A program made the translations under genes and the position numbers. The notes under the pieces were generated by a model that ran no database searches, was not told the DNA's origin, and saw nothing but the letters and a program-made list of their open reading frames with translations. A stretch of 64,000 nucleotides of DNA from JTS-AC122 sp041742635 (GTDB lineage: Bacteria > Planctomycetota > Phycisphaerae > Phycisphaerales > UBA1924), in the NCBI GenBank assembly GCA_041742635.1, contig JBGSIF010000175.1, positions 1 through 64,000 of the forward strand, read 5' to 3'. Position 1 is the stretch's first letter. Every line of letters starts with the position of its first letter. Positions 35,275 through 42,778 of the stretch are shown in pieces.

Positions 35275-35985
35275 ATGGCAACTTCGTCGTCATTGGTTCG
35301 ATTGGAACTACTCTGGAAACACGTGCCCGGCGACCTCGCCGGGGCGATCCACGCCGCGGGCGAGACCCTTCGATCACTGGATCAAGGCGGGTTCGTGATC
35401 GGGGTCGGGGCCGATTTTGCCAATGCCAGTTCCTATGTACACGCGGATCAGGGGGTGGGCACCGTTTCGATCCATGCTTGGTTCGTCGGCCCCGGTGCAT
35501 GGAAAGCCGCGCTCATCGAGCATCACACCGGCCCCGACGGCGGCGGCGTCTTCAGCATCAATGACTTCGGTCTGCGGACCGTAGAACCCAAGATCATCGA
35601 TCGGACAAAGGGACTACGCCGGCCGGGGTGGACGATTCGCGGCTCGCTCCGGAACAACCCGGAACTCGTGATCCGCGCGGATGCCGGGCTGATGACCCCC
35701 CCGCTCATCAGTGCGGACCATCGGCTCATTCCCCTTTGGAACCTCGGGCTGACACACGATACCCGTATCGCGCTGCACACATGGAACGTCCAGGCGCGAG
35801 CCGTCGCGTTGCTCGCGCCAGCGTTCGAGGACGAGGGAATCTACCGCAAATGGGCCAAGCAACAACTGTATCAAAAACGCTCCGAGTTGGCGCTCGAAGC
35901 CAAACGCCTGGCGTCACTCGTCACGAAGGAGTCGGGGTTCACGGTTCGAGTCGGTCCACTGATTGACCCAATGGGCGGATTCTGA
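35275..35985 (+). CDS. Conserved-looking protein of unknown function following putA
   Basis: 236 residues with a strong ribosome site (GGAGG six bases before ATG 35275). I do not recognise the family. It is soluble, with no signal peptide or membrane segment, and shows regular strand-like stretches (VRLELLWKHVPGDLAG, GFVIGVGADFANASSYVH, GVGTVSIHAWFVGPGAW) and a charged C-terminal helix (YRKWAKQQLYQKRSELALEAKRLASL). It follows putA by 42 bases on the same strand, so co-transcription is likely; a part in proline metabolism is only a positional guess. Confidence 0.6.
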   Translation: MATSSSLVRLELLWKHVPGDLAGAIHAAGETLRSLDQGGFVIGVGADFANASSYVHADQGVGTVSIHAWFVGPGAWKAALIEHHTGPDGGGVFSINDFGLRTVEPKIIDRTKGLRRPGWTIRGSLRNNPELVIRADAGLMTPPLISADHRLIPLWNLGLTHDTRIALHTWNVQARAVALLAPAFEDEGIYRKWAKQQLYQKRSELALEAKRLASLVTKESGFTVRVGPLIDPMGGF

Positions 35986-36230
35986 GCAAGCCGCGCTCGA
36001 CCACGACCCGACACATCGTGATTCGCGTCCTAGAACCGCCTGGACGGTCTGGAAACTCAAACCCAAGTGTGAGTCCAAGGGGTTTGTTCCTCGCGTGCGG
36101 ACGCCGTGGTGGCCGCGCCAGCACTGTGGGGGTGCAAACCATGGCGTCTTCGAAGGCGTGTGGCATAGTTCACTCGTCCCGCACCGATGCGGCACACGAA
36201 CGAACAACAACGCAAGAAAGGACTCTTCCC

Positions 36231-36875
36231 ATGAGCATCCGCACCCTCATCGCCGCAGCCCTCTTCATTGGTACCACCGCCGCCGCCGCCGCCTCGGCCC
36301 AGACCGGCACCTTCACCATCGATTGGAAAGTGAACGGCGTCGAAGGCGTCTCCGTCGTCCCCGGTGCCACCGTCCTCGTCACCGGCACCGCCAACTGGAC
36401 CCCCGCCGGCTTCGGCCTCGGCGGCACCCAGTTCCGCGTCAACCTCGCCAACGCGAACATGACCGACACGCTGGTGTACACCGAAGCGATGGGACTGGGC
36501 CGCAGCCCCAACCTCCGTCTGACGCCGCAGTCGCTCATGGACTCATCGAACATCACCAGCCGCTCGATCACCGCCGCCGCCAACACGCCCGTTGATGCCG
36601 CGCAGGCCCCGCAGTTCATCAACCCCGGCTACAGCACCGCGAACCCGATCCAGGTCTTCAGTTTCATGTTCACCGCCGGTGCCGCAGGCCGCACGATCAA
36701 CATCGGGTCTGAAATGCTGGGAGCGACCGTCCTCTCCAACTCGTTCGGCATCCCCCTTCCCGTTCAATACCAGCGAGTCTCCGATGGTGCGACGATCGAA
36801 GTCGTCCCCACCCCCGGCTCCGTCGCGCTGCTCGGCCTCGGCGGCATGCTCACCCTCCGCCGCAAGCGTCGCTAA
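36231..36875 (+). CDS. Exported PEP-CTERM-type protein
   Basis: 214 residues from ATG 36231; AAAGGA lies about ten bases upstream. There is a signal peptide (MSIRTLIAAALFIGTTAAAAASAQ). The C terminus VPTPGSVALLGLGGMLTLRRKRR is the Phycisphaerae-style PEP-CTERM sorting signal: a P-rich motif, one membrane helix and a basic end, recognised by an exosortase. The body has beta-strand-like repeats and no catalytic motif. Related proteins are thought to be part of the extracellular matrix. A strong terminator follows at 36972-37010. Confidence 0.78.
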   Translation: MSIRTLIAAALFIGTTAAAAASAQTGTFTIDWKVNGVEGVSVVPGATVLVTGTANWTPAGFGLGGTQFRVNLANANMTDTLVYTEAMGLGRSPNLRLTPQSLMDSSNITSRSITAAANTPVDAAQAPQFINPGYSTANPIQVFSFMFTAGAAGRTINIGSEMLGATVLSNSFGIPLPVQYQRVSDGATIEVVPTPGSVALLGLGGMLTLRRKRR

Positions 36876-36971
36876 TCCTCACGCACACTGACCGTTTGAC
36901 TTGAACACTCCTTGTTTCCAGCGATCACTCGTTTGAATCCACCGACTTCTCGCGTGCCTCTCTTGTTGTTG

Positions 36972-37010
36972 CAACCACCCCGTGCTGGCGCTCGGGGTGG
37001 TTGTTCTTTT
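36972..37010 (+). terminator. Rho-independent terminator after the PEP-CTERM gene
   Basis: An 11-bp perfect stem (36972-36982 with 36993-37003) with a 10-base loop is followed by TTCTTTT. It is about 100 bases past the stop codon at 36875. Confidence 0.85.
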
Positions 37011-37018
37011 GCGATGTG

Positions 37019-37124
37019 GTGGAACGGCTCCCCGGTGGAACGGCTCTCCAGCGCCGTTTCCCTTCCCGGTGGATCGGCACTCGGAGCCGATTCCCCCGTC
37101 TCCGTGGACCTCCGGGCCGCTCTT
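37019..37124 (+). repeat. Dispersed palindromic repeat (family B), intergenic copy 2
   Basis: Contains GGTGGAACGGCTCTCCAG, a GCCGTTTC block, an inverted GGCTCC/GGAGCC set and the block GGACCTCCGGGCCGC shared with 12249-12303. It fills much of the 370-base gap between the PEP-CTERM gene and the BtuF-like gene. Confidence 0.65.
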
Positions 37125-37245
37125 CGTTACTCGGACAACATCAAACACACACCGATTCGCCCCACCCACACCCTCATCCAACAACACCACTACAACACAA
37201 AAACCCACGCAAAATCACTTCCTCCACAACCGCTACCATCAGGTA

Positions 37246-38157
37246 ATGCACCGCCGCTCCATCATCCTCTTCTGCCTCCTCGCAGCCGGTGCTCTTCTAG
37301 GCTCCTGTCACCGCTCAGCGCCCGCACCCAATCCCACAACTACCACGAACACCCTCCGTATCGTTTCCCTCTCCCCCGCCGCCACGGACATCCTCCGCGG
37401 CCTCGGGCTCGCCGACTCGCTCGTCGGACGCAACTCCGCCGACGCCTGGACTGATCGCTCCGTCCCCTCCTGCGGCGAACTCGGGCGCATCGATTACGAA
37501 GCCCTCCTCGCCGCCCGCCCGACCCACGTCTTCGTCCAAGAACCGTCGCTCCCGCCGCGCCTCCAGCAACTCGCCGCCCAGCACGGCTTCCTCGCCCTCA
37601 ACCTCTCCCTCCTCTCCCTCGACGAGATCCGAACCAGCACCCGCGGCATCGTCGATTCACTCCCGCCCGCCCACCAAAAAGCCGCCACGCCCGAACTCGA
37701 CCGCATCGAACTCACCATGCACCGCGCGTGGGCACCCGCATCCTCCATCCATCAAGGCAACGTCCTCCTCCTCGCCTCAATCGATCCCCCCGCCGCGCTC
37801 GGCCCCGGCTCGTTCCACGTCCAGATCCTCCAACGCCTCGGCGGCACCAACACCCCCGCCGTCGGCCCGCCCTACATCACACTCAGCGCCGAAGACATCG
37901 TCGCCCTCGCTCCCGCCGCGATCATCCTCATCCAACCCCGCGCCGTCACGCATCCTGCGCGAGAACACACCACCGACGAAGCCCTCGCCGCCCTGGGCGT
38001 CCTCGCCCGCCTCGATACCCCCGCCGTGCGCGCCCGCCGCGTCGCCCTCATCGACGACCCCAAGGCCCACCTCCCCAGCACCGCCATGATCGACCTCGCC
38101 GACCAGATGCGAGCCATCATCGAAACCTGGGCACGCAGCGAACCTCCCGCCAAATAA
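37246..38157 (+). CDS. ABC transporter substrate-binding lipoprotein, BtuF/FecB-like
   Basis: 303 residues from ATG 37246. A signal sequence ends in the lipobox LLGSC (Cys 21). The mature part has the periplasmic-binding-protein layout of the cobalamin/siderophore class: RIVSLSPAATDILRGLGLADSLVGRN, then DYEALLAARPTHVFVQ, and a second lobe with ITLSAEDIVALAPAAIILIQP. The ligand could be cobalamin, haem or an iron siderophore. No permease or ATPase gene is adjacent, so the transporter is encoded elsewhere. Convergent with the membrane protein at 38178. Confidence 0.82.
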   Translation: MHRRSIILFCLLAAGALLGSCHRSAPAPNPTTTTNTLRIVSLSPAATDILRGLGLADSLVGRNSADAWTDRSVPSCGELGRIDYEALLAARPTHVFVQEPSLPPRLQQLAAQHGFLALNLSLLSLDEIRTSTRGIVDSLPPAHQKAATPELDRIELTMHRAWAPASSIHQGNVLLLASIDPPAALGPGSFHVQILQRLGGTNTPAVGPPYITLSAEDIVALAPAAIILIQPRAVTHPAREHTTDEALAALGVLARLDTPAVRARRVALIDDPKAHLPSTAMIDLADQMRAIIETWARSEPPAK

Positions 38158-38177
38158 CCCACAAACTCTCGTTCTAG

Positions 38178-39296
38178 TCAGTCACCTTTAACGTTCGATT
38201 GCACGCCAGCGTGATCGATCGCCGGCCCGAACCGCCGCAAGAACTCCCCCGCCATCTCCCCCGCCTCGACCTCATAATCCACCTCGCCCCACCATTCGCT
38301 CTCACGCCACACCTTGAACAATCGTGACCGCGGTGCATCGCTCACAAGCCGTATCGACACCGGCACCCGCCGTTTCTCTTCTCCCGTTTTAGGTGCCGAT
38401 ATCACAACCCCTTTGATGTCACCTCGCGCCCACCGCTCCGTCCGCCGCCACCGCACCAGTTCGACACCTTCGTCGCTTACTACCAACCGCCGCACCGCTC
38501 CCCCCCGCGCTCGCTCCACGAACCACGGCCACATCGGCACTGAGCAGATCACCACGACCATGCCCCACGTAAACACCCTCGGCAACCACGGCCCCGCTAG
38601 CAGCGGTGCCCCAACCGGCTCGATCGCCGACCTGAACATCACCATCATCACAAACCCGATCAGCAGCGTCAGCGGGAGCCAGATCCGCAGCGGCCGACAC
38701 TTTGCCTCGAACACCCGAGATGCCCCCGACGAACCCGCCGCACGCTCCAGCACCGCTCGCTCGATCGGTGTCGGCTCCGTGGGCACAGCTCCGTACAACC
38801 CAATCAACCCACGGCGAACCTCGTCGGTCGTCATCCCGTTCGACGGTAACTCGATGTCCCGCTTCCCTTCACCAACTCGAGCGATCCGCACCGCGTTCCC
38901 CGGCCCTTCGCCGTCCCGCCGACCCCATATGGTCACCAAGCGCCTCGGCCGCACGCCAAGGATTTCACTCCGTTTCAGCACAATCGATGGCCCCAGCCCC
39001 CGCTTCACCCGCATCCCATCAGCGTCCGCCACAATCGACCTCACACTCCAAAACATCGGCAGCACTGGCAGGAACCCAAAGACCACAACAAGTCCCGCCG
39101 CGCTCACCAGCCGTACCTGCACGCTCGCGGCGGTCCCGTTATCGTCACGAAAGCCCTGCGCCACAAAGAACAACCCCGGAAGCACAATCCACACGATCGC
39201 GGCCAACCAAAGACAATCCCGCTGCGTCGCGCGTGACCACCGCCACTCGTACTTCACATCACTCCCGCGCGTCGTTCCCGGCGTAGGCTCGCTCAT
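38178..39296 (-). CDS. Membrane protein of unknown function
   Basis: 372 residues. Four hydrophobic segments are visible (near CLWLAAIVWIVLPGLFF, AAGLVVVFGFLPVLPMF, LWIPLTLLIGF-like region LPLTLLIGFVMMVMF, and FTWGMVVVICSVPMW), arranged as two pairs, each followed by a soluble beta-rich stretch that could be a PH-like domain. No family is recognised. The start codon is directly after the uvrC stop (39297-39299), so the two are almost certainly co-transcribed. That linkage gives no evidence of a role in repair. Confidence 0.6.
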   Translation of the reverse strand: MSEPTPGTTRGSDVKYEWRWSRATQRDCLWLAAIVWIVLPGLFFVAQGFRDDNGTAASVQVRLVSAAGLVVVFGFLPVLPMFWSVRSIVADADGMRVKRGLGPSIVLKRSEILGVRPRRLVTIWGRRDGEGPGNAVRIARVGEGKRDIELPSNGMTTDEVRRGLIGLYGAVPTEPTPIERAVLERAAGSSGASRVFEAKCRPLRIWLPLTLLIGFVMMVMFRSAIEPVGAPLLAGPWLPRVFTWGMVVVICSVPMWPWFVERARGGAVRRLVVSDEGVELVRWRRTERWARGDIKGVVISAPKTGEEKRRVPVSIRLVSDAPRSRLFKVWRESEWWGEVDYEVEAGEMAGEFLRRFGPAIDHAGVQSNVKGD

Positions 39297-40790
39297 TCAC
39301 TCCTCCAGTGTCTTCTTCCGCCGCAGCACATGGTGATAGTGCTGCGCGAACCGGTGCGCCTCGTCCCGAATCGCCTGCACCAGCCGAAGCCCCGCGTTCT
39401 CACGCCCCAGTTTCACCGGCTCCTTCCGTTCCTGCACATAAATCAACTCTTCCTTCTTCGCCAGGCTAATCACCATCGGCGGCTTGATGTTCAACTCCGC
39501 GAACGCCTCTTGCGCCGCGTGCAACTGACCCAGCCCGCCGTCGATCAGGATCACATCCGGGTACAACTCCTGCCCATCCCCGGCGTCCCGGTACCGACGC
39601 GAGATCACCTCGCGAAGACTCTCATAATCGTCGTTGATTGAGGAAGGGATCGAGGCACGAGGGATCAAGGGATCAAGCGCGGAGAAGGAGTCACTGCCCT
39701 TCTTACTCCCACTTGATCCCTTGATCCCTCGATCCCTTGATCCCTTCCCACCAATCCTGAACCGCCGATACTCGCTCTTCAGCGGCCGCCCATCCACGAA
39801 ACACACCTTGCTCGCCACCGTCTCGCCCCCTTGCAGGTGCGCGATATCGAACCCCTCGATGCACCTGATCTCCGCGCTCAGCCCCAGCACCTTCTGAAGA
39901 CTCTTCAGCCCCTTCTTGGGGTCCAGGTACGACACTTCCGTCTCCGGCTGCCAACCGTCCGATCGCTTCGCCCGCTCGTCCAGCCGTTCGATCGCCCGGA
40001 TCTGATCCCGAAGCCCCGCGGCTTTCTCGAAGTTCAACCCCTTCGACGCCGACTCCATTTCCGATCGCAACTCGCGCAGCGTCTCGGCCCGCTTGTTCGA
40101 GATGAACTTCACAAAGCGTTCCGAGTCCGCCCGATACGCCTCCTTGCCGATCTTCGCCGCGCACGGCGCGCTGCATTGCCCGATCGCGTGCAGGATGCAC
40201 GGGCGGAAATACTTGTTCTTCTCGTCCCCGTCGATGATGTCCAGATGGCACGTCCGGAACTTGAAGATCCGCTGCGCGATCTGCACCGCGTACTTCAGCG
40301 ACTTCACGCTCACGAACGGCCCGAACACCCGCGCCCCCTTCAGTTCCGGCGACGACGGCTCCCGCGTCACTATCACCCGCGGGAAATCCTCTCCCATCGT
40401 CACGGCCAGGTACGGAAACGTCTTGTCGTCCGTCAGCCGCGTATTGAACCGCGGGCGGATGTCCTTAATCAGCCGGTTCTCGGTGAGCAGCGCCTCCCAC
40501 TCCCCGTCGCACAGCAAGTAGTCCACATCATGCACGACCTCGAGCATCGGCTGCTTCTTGAACCCCAGTTCGGTGGACGCGACGAAGTACGACGCGACCC
40601 GGTCGCACAGCCGCAGCGCCTTGCCGACGTACACCACGACGCCCTTGTGGTCTTTCATCAGGTACACGCCGGGGCGGTCGGGTAGGTTCCGCGCCTTGGC
40701 CCCCAGCCGCCCCAGCCGCTGCTCGCGCGTCTCCGACCCCCACCCCGGCGGGGCGTCCGAGGGCAAGAAACCGTCGGCGTCGGTCAACAT
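39297..40790 (-). CDS. uvrC: UvrABC excinuclease subunit C lacking the C-terminal HhH domain
   Basis: 497 residues from ATG 40790 (a TTG nine codons earlier is possible); UvrC is usually about 600. It makes both incisions in nucleotide excision repair. The N-terminal GIY-YIG nuclease is intact (LPDRPGVYLMKDHKGVVVYVGKALRL), as are the Cys-rich CSAPC region, the UvrB-binding helix (NFEKAAGLRDQIRAIERL) and the RNase-H-like nuclease (IEGFDIAHLQG, DVILIDGGLGQL, RDEAHRFAQHYH). It stops at HHVLRRKKTLEE, where other UvrC proteins continue into the tandem helix-hairpin-helix DNA-binding domain. About 36 residues (roughly 347-383) are encoded by an inverted gggatcaa-type repeat. Confidence 0.92.
   Translation of the reverse strand: MLTDADGFLPSDAPPGWGSETREQRLGRLGAKARNLPDRPGVYLMKDHKGVVVYVGKALRLCDRVASYFVASTELGFKKQPMLEVVHDVDYLLCDGEWEALLTENRLIKDIRPRFNTRLTDDKTFPYLAVTMGEDFPRVIVTREPSSPELKGARVFGPFVSVKSLKYAVQIAQRIFKFRTCHLDIIDGDEKNKYFRPCILHAIGQCSAPCAAKIGKEAYRADSERFVKFISNKRAETLRELRSEMESASKGLNFEKAAGLRDQIRAIERLDERAKRSDGWQPETEVSYLDPKKGLKSLQKVLGLSAEIRCIEGFDIAHLQGGETVASKVCFVDGRPLKSEYRRFRIGGKGSRDRGIKGSSGSKKGSDSFSALDPLIPRASIPSSINDDYESLREVISRRYRDAGDGQELYPDVILIDGGLGQLHAAQEAFAELNIKPPMVISLAKKEELIYVQERKEPVKLGRENAGLRLVQAIRDEAHRFAQHYHHVLRRKKTLEE
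39643..39751. repeat. Inverted gggatc(a/g)a repeat element inside uvrC
   Basis: Left arm 39643-39676 and right arm 39712-39751 are made of octamers GGGATCAA/GGGATCGA in opposite orientation, separated by about 35 bases. The 109-base structure is read through in the uvrC frame, between the EYRRFRIGG and NDDYESLREV blocks that are adjacent in other UvrC proteins. Confidence 0.8.
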
Positions 40791-40888
40791 GTGGTCGGCA
40801 TCGTCCGGCACCCACAATCGTACACGCCCGCGGCCCGTTCCCCTGCCTTCTCACGCTATCCTTGCGCCTGATGCTCCCCCCCGCTTCG

Positions 40889-41668
40889 ATGCTCATCCTG
40901 GCGATCGAGAACAGCAACCCCTCGGCGGTCATTCCCGATTCCAACCCACTCGGTTCCTCCCCCAACCCCAACAATGGACCCGGAATCGCCGTGCTTCGGG
41001 TCGAACCCAGTGCCGGAGTGTCAGAATCAACGAAACTCGGTACTCATCAACCACTGTCGTATGAACCCATTCGTCCGGTCGCGCGCGACAAAGACGACCT
41101 CCTCCCAGCGATCGACCGTGCCATGCGTGCATCGCGTATTACACCCCGCGATCTGACCCACATCGCCGTATCGGTCGGCCCCGGTGGGTATACCGCGGTA
41201 CGGGCCGCGTGCAGCGCAGGGAAGATGATCGCGTGCGCAGTCGGTGCGCGATGCGTTGCGGTTCGATCATCGCTCGTCGCGGCCCTCGGCCTGCTTGAAG
41301 AGGATGAAGCCCTCGTGCGGCAAGGGTTTGCAGTCTGCCTAGCCGGCAAAGACGCAACGTCTCACGCGGCACGATTCGGTCCGGTGAACCACTGGGCCGA
41401 AATACCTGAGGTCATGCAGGATGTGGGGCTGGTCGGACCAGCCGAGATCGAGTCGTTGCGCGTGCCGGTATTAGTAGCGGATCGATTTTTACCCGCGGCG
41501 GTTCGGACTGAGGCGATTCGATTGGGGATTCGTGTTGTGGAACCACGGTTTCGAGCCGATTTGTGCGCACGGCTGGCAAGTGTGGTGCCGACGTGCGAGG
41601 CAGAGCATCTGAACCCATTTTATGCGCGGGAGCCCGACGCCGTGACCTTGTGGCGTTCACGACGTTGA
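40889..41668 (+). CDS. tsaB: tRNA threonylcarbamoyladenosine biosynthesis protein TsaB
   Basis: 259 residues from ATG 40889; earlier in-frame starts exist at 40862 and 40871, but MLILAIENS matches the usual TsaB N terminus. TsaB is the inactive Kae1-like partner of TsaD in formation of t6A37 in tRNA. The conserved block is HIAVSVGPGGYTAVRAACSAGKMIA, in place of the common GPGSFTGLR pattern. An unusual Pro/Asn-rich loop (NPLGSSPNPNNGPG) follows the first strand. Divergent from uvrC with about 100 bases between starts. Confidence 0.83.
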   Translation: MLILAIENSNPSAVIPDSNPLGSSPNPNNGPGIAVLRVEPSAGVSESTKLGTHQPLSYEPIRPVARDKDDLLPAIDRAMRASRITPRDLTHIAVSVGPGGYTAVRAACSAGKMIACAVGARCVAVRSSLVAALGLLEEDEALVRQGFAVCLAGKDATSHAARFGPVNHWAEIPEVMQDVGLVGPAEIESLRVPVLVADRFLPAAVRTEAIRLGIRVVEPRFRADLCARLASVVPTCEAEHLNPFYAREPDAVTLWRSRR

Positions 41669-42069
41669 GGTTCCAACGGGTAGCGTGTGCGCACCTTTCG
41701 CAACGTGTTTATGGAGTATCAAACAATATACGAACACGACTTGCGTGTTGGATCGGGATCAGCAAGGGGGTGGGTTGCGAATGTAAAGATGGCGTGCATT
41801 CTCGTGCATGTTTTCGTTCTGGGAGCCTCTGTGCTAGGCTGAAGTCGGCCAAATCTGGCTGAGCTTCGATCCGAGGCGCAGCAAACTTGTGGGAATTTCC
41901 TGTTCTGTACGCGGATTTGTGTGATTTTCGGACGTGATCGTGACGATGTGCGCCACTGTGTACCCCACTCGTTGAAGGGAGTCGCTTCGCGCGTCGATAG
42001 AGCAATGTTGAAATAGACAAATAAAGCAGATTGGGTAGTTTAGTTGTTTGTGTATTGTCCAGGGATGAC
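41669..42069. other. Intergenic region ahead of the signalling cluster
   Basis: About 400 bases, becoming AT-rich in the last 70 (around 42005-42060). It should hold the promoter of the response-regulator operon. Possible elements such as TTGAAA near 42008 have no convincing partner. I see no RNA gene or ORF with protein-like content here. Confidence 0.4.
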
Positions 42070-42693
42070 ATGTCCGAAAAACGTGAGGCCAAGATGGAAC
42101 AGGAATCCGACACGACGATCAACTGGGCGGACAAGAAGATCTTCACGACGGGAGAGGCCGCCGAGATCTGCAAAGTCAGTCAACAGACGATCATCCGGTG
42201 CTTTGACAACGGACGGCTGGGCGGGTTTCGGGTGCCCGGGTCGAAGTTTCGACGGATTCCGCGCGCCGAACTGATCAAGTTCATGAAGGCCAACGAGATC
42301 CCGACCGGGGTGCTGGATCAGGGAAAGAAGCGGGTGCTGGTCGTGGACTACGACCCATCGATCATCGAGATGTTTCAAGATATTTTGGGCAAGGATTCGC
42401 GGATCGACCTGCGGGTGGCGGAGACGGGGTACGACGCGGGGATGCTGACCGAAGCGTTCCGGCCGAACCTGCTGATTCTGGATTATCTGCTGCCGGATGT
42501 GAACGGCGACCTGGTGCTGCGCCGGCTACGTGAACGGGACGAGCACGCCGGGATCAAGGTGTTGGTCATCAGCGGAGTGGTGAATCAAGCGGAGATACAG
42601 CAGTTGCTGGACGGCGGTGCGGTGGGGTTCATGCGGAAACCGTTCGATGTGAATGAACTGCTCAAGAAGGTGAACGAACTGCTCGAAGTCTGA
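42070..42693 (+). CDS. Response regulator with N-terminal excisionase/MerR-like HTH and C-terminal receiver domain
   Basis: 207 residues from ATG 42070, with AGGG five bases upstream. Residues 24-72 form a small winged helix of the excisionase type (FTTGEAAEICKVSQQTIIRC, then GGFRVPGSKFRRIPRAELIKFM). Residues 87-207 are a complete receiver domain: acidic pocket D93/D95, phosphoacceptor D138 in LLILDYLLPD, and K190 in MRKPFD. The order (DNA-binding first, receiver second) is the reverse of most response regulators. It heads a cluster with a histidine kinase and a receiver-GAF protein and is probably phosphorylated by that kinase; the target DNA is unknown. Confidence 0.87.
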   Translation: MSEKREAKMEQESDTTINWADKKIFTTGEAAEICKVSQQTIIRCFDNGRLGGFRVPGSKFRRIPRAELIKFMKANEIPTGVLDQGKKRVLVVDYDPSIIEMFQDILGKDSRIDLRVAETGYDAGMLTEAFRPNLLILDYLLPDVNGDLVLRRLRERDEHAGIKVLVISGVVNQAEIQQLLDGGAVGFMRKPFDVNELLKKVNELLEV

Positions 42694-42720
42694 TAGAGAT
42701 GCACGCCGCGTCGAAGGACT

Positions 42721-42737
42721 CGCCCGGTTATCGGGCG
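42721..42737. repeat. Intergenic hairpin between response regulator and kinase genes
   Basis: CGCCCG (42721-42726), a 5-base loop and CGGGCG (42732-42737). A similar GC-rich hairpin (45125-45131 with 45144-45150) lies in the next intergenic gap of the same cluster. Neither has a T run, so they are not typical terminators. Confidence 0.5.
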
Positions 42738-42778
42738 ATCGTCGCGGTGGAGCGATCGGGCGAGCAGGAGTCACCCTA

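Noticed and set aside
36876..37245. Cobalamin riboswitch before the BtuF-like gene
   Set aside because: No B12-box was seen; the gap is occupied by a terminator and a dispersed repeat.
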